37,228 nt of DNA from an uncultured Acidobacteriia bacterium (GTDB lineage: Bacteria; Acidobacteriota; Terriglobia; Bryobacterales; Bryobacteraceae): contig CAIUOG010000029.1 of the NCBI GenBank assembly GCA_903900705.1, forward strand, positions 1-37,228. The letters are read 5' to 3'. Shown here one piece after another: positions 21,638-30,857 of the stretch. Each line of letters begins with the position of its first letter. The first letter of the stretch is position 1. Under the pieces are notes generated by a model, which saw nothing but the letters and a program-made list of their open reading frames with translations, made no database searches and had not been told where the DNA came from. The position numbers were made by a program, and so were the translations under genes.

Positions 21638-23209
21638 TTACCAGAGGTGCCACTGACCAAAGAAAAGGACGAGAACGGCGAGCAGGGCGTTGGTGATGGC
21701 GTGGGCGACGATGGCGTCGGCCAGGCGTCCACGCCAGCCGGTGGCGAGGGCATAAATAAGACCGGCGAGGGAGCCTTCGAGCCAGTGGGCCCCGTGGAGG
21801 AGGCCGAAGCAGAGGGAGCTGAGGAGGAGGGCGAGCCAGAGCCGGGGAGTGGCGGGGGCGGGCCAGAGGGAGTGGAAGGGGACGGCTTCGAAATCCTCCG
21901 AGAGGAGGCGGCGCAGGAGGAAGCCACGGAAGGCCAGTTCTTCGGCGAGGGGGACGGTGAGAACAGCGCCGAGGGTGCGAAGGGAGAGCCAGAGCCAGCG
22001 GTCGGGCGGGATGGGGACGTCTGGGGTGGGATGGAGGTGGTCGAAGGCGAACCAGACCAAGAAGACGAGGATGCCGGCGAGGGGGGCGGCGGGGGAGAGC
22101 CGCCAGTCGAGACAGCGGTAGGAGCGACGAAAGAGGAAGAGGGTGCAGAGGGCGGCGAAGAAGCGGAGTGGATAGAGCCATTCGAAGCCGGCGGTGGCGG
22201 CGCGGGAGAGCATGCCCGCGGCAAGGATGGAGACGAGGGGGAGGAGCCAGGGGGCGACGGGATTTTCGGCAGGGGTGGTAGCGCGTGGGTGCTTGCGGAG
22301 CCAGGGGACGTGGAGGGCGACGGCGGAAAAGGCGGCGGCGACAAGGATGAAGATGATCCAGCCTGCCTGGGAGTGGAAGCCGCCGAGGGCGAGTTGTTCG
22401 GCGCCGGCATCCCCGATAAGGATGAGCGCGAAGATGCGGACGGCGTTGAGCAGGAACATGGCGACGAGGCCGATGGGGAGGAGCAGAAGCGCGTGGGGGA
22501 AGCGGCACTCGCGGCGAAAGAGAATCAGCCAGGTGATGCCGAAAGCCAGCATAAGGCCCATGCCTTCCAGGCCGGAGCATTGCGGGGCGATTTCGACGGA
22601 GAAGCGGGAAGTTCCGAGGATCAGTGAGGCGGGGAGGGAGACGACGCTGTTGCCGGTGAGGCGTAGCAGGGTGGAGACAAGGAAGAAAGTGGCGTGGGCC
22701 GCAAGGGGCCAGAGCTGACGGCTGGGGGCGGCGCCGAAGCAGACCGCCAGGGTGAGAGCGAGACAGAGGAGCCAGAGACGCCTGGTGATGAGGAAGAGGC
22801 TTTTCCAGATGGTGAGCGGGAGGAAGGCGAGCGCGCCGAGAAGAATGGCGGCACCGCCGGAGAGGAGCCAGACCAGGGCGGCCGGGCTGGAGGGGGAACC
22901 GAAATAGAGGCTGGTTGCGAGCGCTGCGAACAGGGCAAGCGCGGCAAAGTGGCCGGCCAGAAAAGGACGATGGAGCGGCGGTGGGGTGGTGGTGGCGAGT
23001 TGGTGGCGATGGCGGAGGAGGGCGAAGGTGGCGAGCAGCAGCGGGAAGAGAACCGCGGCGCGGAGGATGAGGGCGCCCTGACTGCCGATGAGTCCGAGGA
23101 GGCCGGATTGTCCGGCGAGAGCAGCGTTGTCGAGCCGGAGGGTGATGAGAAGAAGTTCGGCGGTGAAAAGCAGCGCGAGGAGAGAAAGACGGCGGAGGAG
23201 AGGGGTCAA
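21638..23209 (-). CDS. xrtE: Exosortase E / CPBP intramembrane protease fusion (XrtE-like)
   Basis: This 523-residue polytopic inner-membrane protein joins two domains. The exosortase part (about 1-310) has the catalytic triad expected for transpeptidase-like sorting: Cys211 in 'PQCSGLEG', Arg258 in 'NAVRIF' and His279 in 'GGFHSQAGW'. The C-terminal part (about 320-523) is a CPBP/CAAX-type protease with Glu423-Glu424 and Arg428 in 'EELAFRGF', His472 in 'FGLLHG', and 'HAITN' at 503-507. This fusion is the hallmark of XrtE, which handles VPEID-CTERM proteins, and a VPEID-like mini-protein is encoded next to it. The start at TTG 23209 is uncertain because no good ribosome-binding site precedes it. 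Substrates should be processed at the periplasmic face. Confidence 0.87.
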   Translation of the reverse strand: MTPLLRRLSLLALLFTAELLLITLRLDNAALAGQSGLLGLIGSQGALILRAAVLFPLLLATFALLRHRHQLATTTPPPLHRPFLAGHFAALALFAALATSLYFGSPSSPAALVWLLSGGAAILLGALAFLPLTIWKSLFLITRRLWLLCLALTLAVCFGAAPSRQLWPLAAHATFFLVSTLLRLTGNSVVSLPASLILGTSRFSVEIAPQCSGLEGMGLMLAFGITWLILFRRECRFPHALLLLPIGLVAMFLLNAVRIFALILIGDAGAEQLALGGFHSQAGWIIFILVAAAFSAVALHVPWLRKHPRATTPAENPVAPWLLPLVSILAAGMLSRAATAGFEWLYPLRFFAALCTLFLFRRSYRCLDWRLSPAAPLAGILVFLVWFAFDHLHPTPDVPIPPDRWLWLSLRTLGAVLTVPLAEELAFRGFLLRRLLSEDFEAVPFHSLWPAPATPRLWLALLLSSLCFGLLHGAHWLEGSLAGLIYALATGWRGRLADAIVAHAITNALLAVLVLFFGQWHLW

Positions 23210-23224
23210 AGGGAGAATCCAAAC

Positions 23225-23276
23225 AAAAAGGAGTAACGGTTTTGAAAACGACCGTTACTCCTCAGAGTTTTCAAAA
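23225..23276 (-). terminator. Intrinsic terminator between the CTERM mini-gene and xrtE, with loop complementary to upstream RNA
   Basis: On the minus strand GGAGTAACGGT and ACCGTTACTCC form a perfect 11-bp stem (23230-23261) around a 10-nt loop, followed directly by TTTTTGTTT. This is a convincing intrinsic terminator for the 52-aa gene. The sequence GTTTTCAAAA over the loop (23240-23249) is exactly complementary to TTTTGAAAAC just upstream in the transcript (23267-23276), which would allow a pseudoknot or an alternative fold that changes read-through into xrtE. Confidence 0.75.
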
Positions 23277-23288
23277 AACAGACGGGAA

Positions 23289-23447
23289 TTATTTCCGGCG
23301 GCGACCGCGAATGACGAGCACCGCGCCGGCAAGCAGCGCGAGAGCACTGCCGCCCGAAGCAGGATCGATTTCCGGCGCCGGCGGGACCGCCATGGCGACA
23401 ACGCCACAGCCGATGGTAAGAAGCAGCAGAGCAAGAATTTTTTGCAT
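23289..23447 (-). CDS. Minimal VPEID-type CTERM sorting substrate (52 aa)
   Basis: This short gene encodes 52 residues: a hydrophobic signal-like stretch (4-18, 'ILALLLLTIGCGVVA'), a short linker, and a C-terminal tag 'PAPEIDPASGG' followed by a hydrophobic helix (about 34-46) and 'RGRRRK'. PEIDPxS followed by a helix and basic tail is the VPEID-CTERM signature handled by exosortase E, whose gene lies immediately downstream. Almost nothing would remain as a mature protein between signal and tag. It may serve as a surface peptide, anchor or regulator rather than an enzyme. A strong terminator follows it, so it may be expressed well above xrtE. Confidence 0.82.
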   Translation of the reverse strand: MQKILALLLLTIGCGVVAMAVPPAPEIDPASGGSALALLAGAVLVIRGRRRK

Positions 23448-23558
23448 AGTTACGTCCTCTCTTTTATCCCCCGCCGTTTGGATCAGGAGGGGTGCGATTT
23501 GACAGGATTATAACACCAAAGCGGGCCGGGCAACCGATGTTTTTTCTGCTACCCGGGG

Positions 23559-24887
23559 CTATCCGTGTTTTTCCTGGGGGAGATTGCGGAGTTTCGCGAG
23601 GGCGAAGGCGAGGGCTTCGGCGGAAGTTTGGATGAGGCCTTCGAGCTGGGCGTCTTCGACTTCGGTGAGGACGGCGCGGAAGGACGGGCCGGGGGTGAAG
23701 CCGGCGGCGATGAGGTCGCGGCCGGTGATGAGGGGGGGCGGGCGGAGGGCGTCCGGGGGGACGTCGGCGAGTTTCTGCTGCACGAAGTGGTAGTTATCGA
23801 GCGCGCCGTGGCTGGAAGAGCAGTCGAGGCGGTGGAGTTCGAGGTGTTCGTCGAAATGGGGGAGGCGGAGGAAGCGTTTGAGGCGGCTTTCGCGCATCTT
23901 CGGGGCGTCGCGGAACTTCATGTGGTTTTCGACGAGGGCTTCGACGGCTTCGATGGTGGCGGTGGAGAAGCGGAGGCGGGTGAGGATGTTGCGGGTGAGG
24001 GTGACGCCGAGTTCGACGTGACCATCGAAGCGGATGCGGTCGGCGATGCGGAAGGCGCCGGGTTTGCCGACGTCGTGGAGGAGGACGCCGAGGGCGAGTT
24101 CGGGGGTGGGGTTGCGGAGGCCATCGAGCATGAGCATGGTGTGGACCCAGACGTCGCCTTCGGGATGGTACTGAGGCGGCTGTTCGACGCCTTTCAGGGC
24201 TTCGATTTCGGGGAGGATGTGGGCGAGGAGGCCGGTGGCGCTGAGGAGTTCGAAGCCGCGGCGGGGTGACCCTTCGGTGAGGATGCGGGTAATTTCGTCG
24301 CGGACGCGTTCGGCGGAGACGGATTGGATTTGGGGCGCGAGCAGGCGGATGGCGGCGAAGGTTTCGGGTTCGATTTCGAAGCCGAGGCGGGCGGCGAAGC
24401 GGACGGCGCGGAGGAGGCGGAGGTGATCTTCGGCGAAGCGTTGGGCGGGGTCGCCGATGGCGCGGAGGAGGCGGGCGTGGAGGTCGGCCTGGCCGGAGCA
24501 GAAGTCGAGGATTTCGCCGGATTGAGGGTCGAGGAAGAGGGCGTTGATGGTGAAGTCGCGGCGGAGGGCGTCGGCGCGGGGGGTGGATTCGAAGTGGACG
24601 GCTTCGGGGCGGCGGCCATCGAGGTAGTTGAGGTCTGAGCGGTAGGTGGCGACTTCGACGGTTGCGCCGTCTTCGTGGACGAGGATAACGCCGAAGTGTG
24701 CGCCGACCTGACCGGCGCGGGGGAAGAGGCGGAGGAGTTGTTCGGGGCGGGCGGAGGTGGCGACGTCGAAGTCTTTGGGGGCGCGGTGGAGGAGGAGGTC
24801 GCGGACGCAGCCGCCGACGAGGAAGGCGGAATGGCCGGCTTCGCGGAGGACGGCGACGATCCGGCGGGCCAGTAGTTCGGAATTCAT
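23559..24887 (-). CDS. cca: CCA tRNA nucleotidyltransferase / poly(A) polymerase family with HD domain
   Basis: This 442-residue enzyme should add or repair the CCA end of tRNAs. The nucleotidyltransferase head shows 'GGCVRDLL' at 25-32, the metal pair in 'DFDVAT' at 39-44, and 'RRDFTIN' at 109-115. RNA-binding helices follow ('LRLLRAVRFAARLGF' at 156-170). The C-terminal half has an HD phosphohydrolase domain with His271-Asp272 in 'LLHDVGKPG' and a second His in 'ENHMKFRD'. Start ATG 24887 is preferred because AGGA sits 5 nt upstream; ATG 24893 is two codons earlier. A longer open frame to 25715 is antisense to the receptor gene. It could be an A-adding or a full CCA enzyme; motif spacing alone does not decide. 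Confidence 0.93.
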   Translation of the reverse strand: MNSELLARRIVAVLREAGHSAFLVGGCVRDLLLHRAPKDFDVATSARPEQLLRLFPRAGQVGAHFGVILVHEDGATVEVATYRSDLNYLDGRRPEAVHFESTPRADALRRDFTINALFLDPQSGEILDFCSGQADLHARLLRAIGDPAQRFAEDHLRLLRAVRFAARLGFEIEPETFAAIRLLAPQIQSVSAERVRDEITRILTEGSPRRGFELLSATGLLAHILPEIEALKGVEQPPQYHPEGDVWVHTMLMLDGLRNPTPELALGVLLHDVGKPGAFRIADRIRFDGHVELGVTLTRNILTRLRFSTATIEAVEALVENHMKFRDAPKMRESRLKRFLRLPHFDEHLELHRLDCSSSHGALDNYHFVQQKLADVPPDALRPPPLITGRDLIAAGFTPGPSFRAVLTEVEDAQLEGLIQTSAEALAFALAKLRNLPQEKHG

Positions 24888-24897
24888 TTTCATCCTA

Positions 24898-24903
24898 TAT
24901 AAT
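24898..24903 (+). promoter_or_regulatory. Possible -10 box (TATAAT) in the cca/receptor divergent gap
   Basis: A perfect TATAAT lies 33 nt before the receptor GTG. No good -35 exists 16-18 nt upstream (GTTCGG), so this is only suggestive. Confidence 0.35.
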
Positions 24904-24935
24904 CCCTTTGATTTGTTCCGAGGGGGGACGACCAG

Positions 24936-27900
24936 GTGAAGATTCGCTTTGCAGGGTATGCGGTCTTGTGCTTTCTGCTGATGGGGACGGCGGGGTGGGC
25001 GCAGAGCGTGACCGGTGAAATTACGGGTACGATCACGGACTCGTCCGACAGCCCGATTGCGGGGGCGACGGCGGAGCTGACGAACAGCCTGACGAAGCAG
25101 GTGAAGGCCCTGACGACGGACACGTCGGGGTATTTCAGCTTCGCGAATCTGGTGCCGGGGGATTACTCGGTCCGGGTGAAGCACACGGGGTTCCGGACGT
25201 GGGAGCAGCAGACGGTGAATGTGAGCGCGGACGAGAAGGTGGCGCTGCACGACATCCGGCTGACGGTGGGCGATGTGGGATCGACGGTGACGGTGGTGGC
25301 GGAGGCGGCGCATGTGGCGACGGACAGTTCCGACCGCACGATTCTGGTGAACAGCACGCAGATTCAGAATACGCCGGTGCGGGGGCGGGACTGGATCGGG
25401 GTGCTGCAGACGCTGCCGGGGGTGGTGGATCTGAATAATCACGACGTGCCGGGGTGGAATTCGGGCATGCCGACGATCAATGGCGGGCAGACGGGGCAGG
25501 TGCTGATCACGATGGACGGGGTGGGGAGCCAGGACAGCGGGTCGCCGGCGAATAACGGGTATCTGGCGCCGAGCGTGGACGCGATTGCCGAGGTGAAAGT
25601 CCTGGTGTCGAATTTTTCGGCGGAGTACGGATCGCGGGGCGGCGGGCAGCTGGTGGTGACGGTGAAGAACGGGACGAACCAGTTCCACGGGAGCACCTAT
25701 TATTTTTACCGGCATGAACCGCTGAATGCGAACGAGTTTTTCAATAACGCGGCGAAGGTGCAGAAGCCGCTGTACCGGTACAGCAATGAGGGTGGGACGA
25801 TCGGGGGGCCGATTCTGCTGCCGTTTACGCGGTTCAACAAGAGCCGGACGCGGTTGTTCTTTTTCTTTTCGGAAGATTATCTGTCGTTTCTGACGCCGGG
25901 GTCGCTGAATAAGTTCACGATGCCGACGGCGCTGGAGCGGCAGGGGAACTTTTCGCAGACCACGACGACGACGGGGACGAAGATCACGATTAAAGACCCG
26001 GCGAACAACAATGCGGCGTTTGCGGGGAATGTGATTCCGACGAGCCGGATTTCACCAATCGGGTACGCAATGATGAACCTGTTTCCGATGCCGTTTACGA
26101 CGGACCCGACGGGGCAGCGGCAGTACAACGCGATTTATCAGTTCAGCCGGAGGGATCCGCATGAAGACCGGATTCTGCGCCTGGATTACAACGTTTCGGC
26201 GAATACGCAGGCGTTTGTGCGGCTGATCAATGATTATCAGGCGGACCGGGGGATCGGGTCGACGCTGAACAGTACGGGCGGATGGGGGCAGTTGCCGACG
26301 GATTACGGGATTCAGTCGGCGGGGGCGGTGCTGACGGTGATCCACACGTTCCGGGCGAATCTCATTAATGAATTCACGGCGGGGGTAAACCGGGCGCACC
26401 AGAGTGTGGCGGTGGAGAGCGCGACGTCACTGGCCGCGAACCAGACGGGGGCGCTGAAGGGACCGGACGGCCAGCCGCTGGTATTGCCGAAGATTTACGC
26501 GAATAACGAGTTCGGCCTGATGAAGAATCTGCTGCCGAATATCCGGCTGGGGACGCTGAATCCGCAGTCGGCGGGCCAGGGGATTACGAATGCGCCGGCG
26601 GTGACGTTTGACGCGCGGTTTCCGTTTGACGGGACCGACCAGGCGGAGAACGTGACGGACACGGTGACGTATCTGAAGGGCAAGCACACGGTGAAGGCGG
26701 GCTTTCTGCTGGAGCGGGTGGCGCGGAATGTGAGCGTTTACAGCCTGTACAACACGAACGGGAGCTACTACTTCGGTTCTGACACGGCGAATCCGCATGA
26801 CACGGGGTATGGGTATTCGAACCTGGCGATCGGGACGGTGCAGGCGTATGGGGAGGACAGCGGGCGGAGCGTGAACCATGCGCGCTACAACCAGTTTGAG
26901 TGGTTCGCGCAGGATTCGTGGCGGGTGAACCGGCGGCTGACGCTGGATGTGGGGATGCGGTTCCAGTGGATGGGGGCGCTGAGCGCGGCGGGGGCGACGC
27001 TGGGGTTGTTCGACGGGTCGGCTTATAGCGCGGCGAAGTCGGGAACGCTGCTGTATCCGGCGGTAGTGGGCGGGCAGAACGTGGCGGAGAACCTGCAGAC
27101 GGGGGCGACGTATCAGCTGGCGCGGGCGGCGTTTTTCGATCCGCTGACGTATGCGGCGAACGGAAGCCCGTACTCGGGGATGAGGCAGTTTCAGAATCAG
27201 GCGTTTCATAATCCGGGGCTGGCGTACGGGCCGCGGATCGGATTCGGGTGGGATGCGCTGGGGGATGGAAAGCTGGCGGTACGGGGCGGGTTCGGGATCT
27301 TCCATGACCGGGCGTTCGGGGTGGATACGGACGGGGCGACGGGAGCGGGGGTGGGACCGATTTCCGCGCCACCACAGTTTCAGGCGCCGATTTACTACAA
27401 CACGACGTTTTCGCAGCTGCTGACCGCGCAGGGCTTTCTGGGACCGGCGACGGTGTTCACGGGGCGGGATTACAAGAATCCCGGGACTTACAACTGGAGT
27501 TTCGGTTTCCAGAGGGATCTGGGGAAGGCGCTGATTCTGGATATCGCCTATGTGGGGAATTCCGTGCACCATAAGTTCGCGCAGGTGGACCTGAACGGGG
27601 TTGCGCCGTATACGGACTGGACGCCGACGGGCGGGGCGAACGCGAAGTATCTGGATCCGACGAGCGGGGGGAAGGCGTTTTATACGGCGAATCTGCTGCG
27701 TCCTTATGTGGGATATGGGGCGATTCAGTATTCGTGCAGTTGCGGGAGCGCCAATTACAACTCGCTGCAGACGCAGGTGAACCGGCGGTTCGGGAAGCGG
27801 CTGCAGTTCGGGGTGAACTGGAGCTGGTCGAAGACGCTGAGTTATACGCGGAACCCGTGGACGCCGGACTATCTGACGTATGCGGAGGTGAGCAGCGACC

Positions 27901-28517
27901 GGCCGCAGGTGGTGAACGTGAACTATTCGTATCAGGTACCGGACGGGAGCCGGTTGTGGAAGAACGCGGTGACGAAGGTGCTGCTGGACGGGTGGCATTT
28001 CAACGGGGTGGCGAAGTTTATGACGGGGACGCCGCTGACGGTGAGTTGCACGGCGTCGGGCGCGCCGATTGGATATTGGACGGGGACGCCGACGGGGGGC
28101 ATCCCGTTCCGGTGCCAGATGAATACGCCGGATGCGTTTTTATCGGCGCAGGCGGTGATACCGGCGAACGCGCCGAAGGGTTTGTATTATCCGCTGAACG
28201 CGGGAAATTTTGCGCTGCCGGCGGCGACGTCACTGGGGATTGGGAACACGCCGCCGACGCTGTTCCTGGGGCCGGGTTTTGAGAGCCTGGATTTCAGTCT
28301 GCTGAAGGACGTGCGGATGGGGCGGGAGCGAAACCGGGTGCTGGAACTGCGGGCGGAAGCGTTTAATGTGCTGAACCATTTCAATCCGGGGAATCCGAAC
28401 ACGTCACTGACGCTGACGTATGCGACGGGAACGAATACGAACGCGAATTTCGGAAGCATTACGACGGCGACGGGGCAGGCGCGGCATGTGGCTCTGGCGG
28501 CGAAGTTCCGGTTTTAG
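24936..28517 (+). CDS. TonB-dependent receptor-like outer-membrane protein, Oar type, with carboxypeptidase-regulatory-like domain
   Basis: This is a 1193-residue outer-membrane protein. It has a signal peptide (1-23, 'FLLMGTAGWAQ'), a carboxypeptidase-regulatory-like beta-sandwich (about 26-105, 'GTITDSSDSPIAGATAEL', 'GYFSFANLVPGDYSVRV'), a plug domain (about 115-230, 'VRGRDWIGVLQTLPGVVD', 'DGVGSQDSGSPANNGY'), and a long barrel ending 'HVALAAKFRF' with the C-terminal aromatic needed for Bam insertion. Such Oar-like proteins are numerous in Acidobacteria and are thought to import glycans or other large substrates; the ligand here is unknown. GTG 24936 follows a G-rich ribosome-binding region. 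Downstream, an amino-acid-type permease lies 108 bp away, which hints at uptake of an amino compound or peptide. Confidence 0.92.
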   Translation: MKIRFAGYAVLCFLLMGTAGWAQSVTGEITGTITDSSDSPIAGATAELTNSLTKQVKALTTDTSGYFSFANLVPGDYSVRVKHTGFRTWEQQTVNVSADEKVALHDIRLTVGDVGSTVTVVAEAAHVATDSSDRTILVNSTQIQNTPVRGRDWIGVLQTLPGVVDLNNHDVPGWNSGMPTINGGQTGQVLITMDGVGSQDSGSPANNGYLAPSVDAIAEVKVLVSNFSAEYGSRGGGQLVVTVKNGTNQFHGSTYYFYRHEPLNANEFFNNAAKVQKPLYRYSNEGGTIGGPILLPFTRFNKSRTRLFFFFSEDYLSFLTPGSLNKFTMPTALERQGNFSQTTTTTGTKITIKDPANNNAAFAGNVIPTSRISPIGYAMMNLFPMPFTTDPTGQRQYNAIYQFSRRDPHEDRILRLDYNVSANTQAFVRLINDYQADRGIGSTLNSTGGWGQLPTDYGIQSAGAVLTVIHTFRANLINEFTAGVNRAHQSVAVESATSLAANQTGALKGPDGQPLVLPKIYANNEFGLMKNLLPNIRLGTLNPQSAGQGITNAPAVTFDARFPFDGTDQAENVTDTVTYLKGKHTVKAGFLLERVARNVSVYSLYNTNGSYYFGSDTANPHDTGYGYSNLAIGTVQAYGEDSGRSVNHARYNQFEWFAQDSWRVNRRLTLDVGMRFQWMGALSAAGATLGLFDGSAYSAAKSGTLLYPAVVGGQNVAENLQTGATYQLARAAFFDPLTYAANGSPYSGMRQFQNQAFHNPGLAYGPRIGFGWDALGDGKLAVRGGFGIFHDRAFGVDTDGATGAGVGPISAPPQFQAPIYYNTTFSQLLTAQGFLGPATVFTGRDYKNPGTYNWSFGFQRDLGKALILDIAYVGNSVHHKFAQVDLNGVAPYTDWTPTGGANAKYLDPTSGGKAFYTANLLRPYVGYGAIQYSCSCGSANYNSLQTQVNRRFGKRLQFGVNWSWSKTLSYTRNPWTPDYLTYAEVSSDRPQVVNVNYSYQVPDGSRLWKNAVTKVLLDGWHFNGVAKFMTGTPLTVSCTASGAPIGYWTGTPTGGIPFRCQMNTPDAFLSAQAVIPANAPKGLYYPLNAGNFALPAATSLGIGNTPPTLFLGPGFESLDFSLLKDVRMGRERNRVLELRAEAFNVLNHFNPGNPNTSLTLTYATGTNTNANFGSITTATGQARHVALAAKFRF

Positions 28518-28625
28518 AAGGGGACGGCGGGGTGTTCAGGCAACCTGAATGCTAACCTGTGTGAGAGTCGGAAACAGTGTACGGCGGCTCACAGGCAGAA
28601 GCGGGAAAAGCAGAGCATCAAATTT

Positions 28626-30833
28626 ATGACATCACAACCGGCGAGCAGACCGGGCGCGAAGGTTGTTGTAGCAACAACGGTAGCGCTGGCATTCATCTCA
28701 TTCTGGCGGGCGGCGTCCATCGTACTGAGCGATCTGGCATCCTCGGCGTTTTATGCGGGGGGTATTGCGGAGAAGGCGATCGGGCCGACGGCGCCGTGGT
28801 TCGTACTGGGCGTCATGCTGTTCAGTTTCGCGGTGCGATCGGTGTATCTGGAAAGCTCGTCGATGTTTGTGCGCGGCGGCGTGTACGTGGTGGTGCGGGA
28901 CGCGATGGGGCCGTTTGTGGCGCGCGTTTCGGTATCGTCGCTGCTGTTCGATTACATATTGACGGGCCCGATCAGCGTGGTGAGCGCGGGGCAGTATCTG
29001 GCGGGGCTGATCAACGAAGTCAGCACGATGATGCATTTGAAGTTTGTGCTGTCGCCGAACTGGTTTTCGGCGGGCTTCGCGGTGCTGGTGACGGTGTATT
29101 TCTGGTGGGAGAACACGAAGGGGATGCATGAATCCAGCGGCAAGGCGCTGCGGATTATGCAGATCACGACGGTGATGGTGGTGATCTTCCTGATCTGGTG
29201 TCCGCTGACGCTGCTGATTCAGGGACCGGCGCAGATTCCACCGGCTCCGGTGGCGCACAATCTGAAGTTTAACGAGTCGTCACTGGGGTGGTTCCAGGGG
29301 ACGATATTCCCGACGATCCCGCTGATTGCGGTGATGATCGCCTTCGGGCACTCGCTGCTCTCGATGAGCGGATTTGAGACGCTGGCGCAGGTGTACCGGG
29401 AAATCGCGTATCCGAAGCTGAAGAACCTGCAGATCACGGGGAACATTGTCTGCGTGTATGCGGCGCTGAGCACGGGGCTGATTACGCTGTTTGCGGCGAT
29501 GATTATTCCGGACAAGATCCGCGGGAGTTACGTGGACAATCTGCTGGGCGGGCTGGCGATGCATCTGGCGGGGCCGGAGTATCTGCGGCTGGCATTCCAC
29601 GTATTCGTTGTGGTGGTGGGCGTGCTGATTCTGGCCGGCGCGGTGAATACGTCGATCATCGGCGGCAACGGCGTGATGAACCGGGTGGCGGAAGACGGCG
29701 TGCTGGTGGACTGGTTCCGCAAGCCGCATCGCCGGTTCGGGACGACCTACCGCATTATTAACCTGATTGCGCTGCTGCAGATTGTGACGATTATTCTGAG
29801 CGGCGGCGACGTTTATCTGCTGGGCGAGGCGTATGCGTTCGGCGTGGTGTGGAGCTTCTTCCTGAAGGCGCTGGGCGTGCTGGTGCTGCGGTATCACCGT
29901 CATGATCAGGAATACAAGTTCCCGGGCAATATTACGATTGGCGGGATTGAGTTGCCGATCGGGCTGGGAATGGCGACGCTGCTGCTGGGCGCGACGGCGA
30001 TTGCGAACCTGTTCTCAAAGAAGTGGGCGACGATTTACGGTCTGGCGTTCACGATTCTGCTGTTTGTGATCTTCACGGTGTCTGAGCACATTAACCGGAA
30101 GAAGATGCACGGGCAGAAGCATGCGCTGGAAGAGTTCAATCTGGACGTGCAGCCGGAGGTGGAAACTTCCATGCTGAAGGCGCGGCCGGGTTCGATTCTG
30201 ATTGCGGTGCGCGACGTGAATAATCTGACGCACCTGCGCAACGTGATTCAGAAGACGAATATGCGGCGGCATGACATTGTCGTGATGACGGTGCGGCAGC
30301 TGACTTCGGGCGATCACCAGCTGGGGCAGACGCAGTTGTTCACCGATTACGAGAGGGAGTTGTTCTCGAAGGTGGTGGAACTGGCGGAGAAGGAAGGCAA
30401 GACGGTGGAGCTGCTGGTGGTGCCGAGCTCGGATCCGTTTGATGCGATTGTGCAGACGGCGCAGAGGCTGCAGGTGTCGCGCGTGGTGACGGGCGCGTCG
30501 CTGCGTATGGAAACGGCGGAACTGGCGCGGCGTATTGGCCTGGCATGGGAGAATCTGCCGGATCCGAAGCATGCGTTCTCGCTGGAGATTCTGCAGCTGG
30601 ATAAGCCGTCATTCTTCGTGAACCTGGGTCCGCACCCGCCGCGTTTGTGGCCGGAGGATGTGGAACGGCTGCACGAGCTGTGGCTGCGGCTGAGCCAGGG
30701 CGAGTTCGGATCGAAGCTGCATCACCGGGATGTGCTGGGGACGGCGCTGCGACGGCTGGAGAAGGATCTGGAAGATCCTGCCCGGCGGGACGATGCGTTG
30801 TCTGACGTGGATTACGAAGTGAAGCACCACTAG
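28626..30833 (+). CDS. APC-superfamily permease with C-terminal universal-stress-like cytoplasmic domain
   Basis: This 735-residue inner-membrane transporter has about 12 hydrophobic helices within residues 12-480, starting 'VVVATTVALAFISFWRAASI'. 'SMSGFETLAQVYREIAYP' near 245-262 is typical of APC amino-acid transporters. After 'FTVSEHINRKKMHGQKHALEE' (about 485-505) a soluble tail of ~230 residues follows, containing 'PGSILIAVRDVNNLTHL', 'DIVVMTVRQL', 'VELLVVPSSDPFDAIVQTAQ' and 'RVVTGASLRM', reminiscent of a universal stress protein fold. It may regulate transport in response to nucleotide or stress. Substrate is not determinable. The start lacks a strong ribosome-binding site. Confidence 0.85.
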   Translation: MTSQPASRPGAKVVVATTVALAFISFWRAASIVLSDLASSAFYAGGIAEKAIGPTAPWFVLGVMLFSFAVRSVYLESSSMFVRGGVYVVVRDAMGPFVARVSVSSLLFDYILTGPISVVSAGQYLAGLINEVSTMMHLKFVLSPNWFSAGFAVLVTVYFWWENTKGMHESSGKALRIMQITTVMVVIFLIWCPLTLLIQGPAQIPPAPVAHNLKFNESSLGWFQGTIFPTIPLIAVMIAFGHSLLSMSGFETLAQVYREIAYPKLKNLQITGNIVCVYAALSTGLITLFAAMIIPDKIRGSYVDNLLGGLAMHLAGPEYLRLAFHVFVVVVGVLILAGAVNTSIIGGNGVMNRVAEDGVLVDWFRKPHRRFGTTYRIINLIALLQIVTIILSGGDVYLLGEAYAFGVVWSFFLKALGVLVLRYHRHDQEYKFPGNITIGGIELPIGLGMATLLLGATAIANLFSKKWATIYGLAFTILLFVIFTVSEHINRKKMHGQKHALEEFNLDVQPEVETSMLKARPGSILIAVRDVNNLTHLRNVIQKTNMRRHDIVVMTVRQLTSGDHQLGQTQLFTDYERELFSKVVELAEKEGKTVELLVVPSSDPFDAIVQTAQRLQVSRVVTGASLRMETAELARRIGLAWENLPDPKHAFSLEILQLDKPSFFVNLGPHPPRLWPEDVERLHELWLRLSQGEFGSKLHHRDVLGTALRRLEKDLEDPARRDDALSDVDYEVKHH

Positions 30834-30857
30834 AGCCCGGCAGGGCGGGAGGCCGCG

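Noticed and set aside
21423-23222. 599-codon minus-strand frame across xrtE
   Set aside because: Only its last 56 codons are credible; the rest is an Arg/Pro-rich shadow of the exosortase frame.
23559-25715. 718-codon version of the CCA-adding enzyme
   Set aside because: The extension is antisense to the receptor gene; the ribosome-binding site and family N-terminus place the start at 24887.
26427-27998. 523-codon minus-strand frame opposite the TonB receptor
   Set aside because: Arg/Pro/His-rich mirror frame with no motif, opposite a well-recognised receptor.
28535-28549. Hairpin TTCAGG-CAA-CCTGAA after the receptor gene
   Set aside because: The 6-bp stem has no T-run and is too weak to call a terminator.
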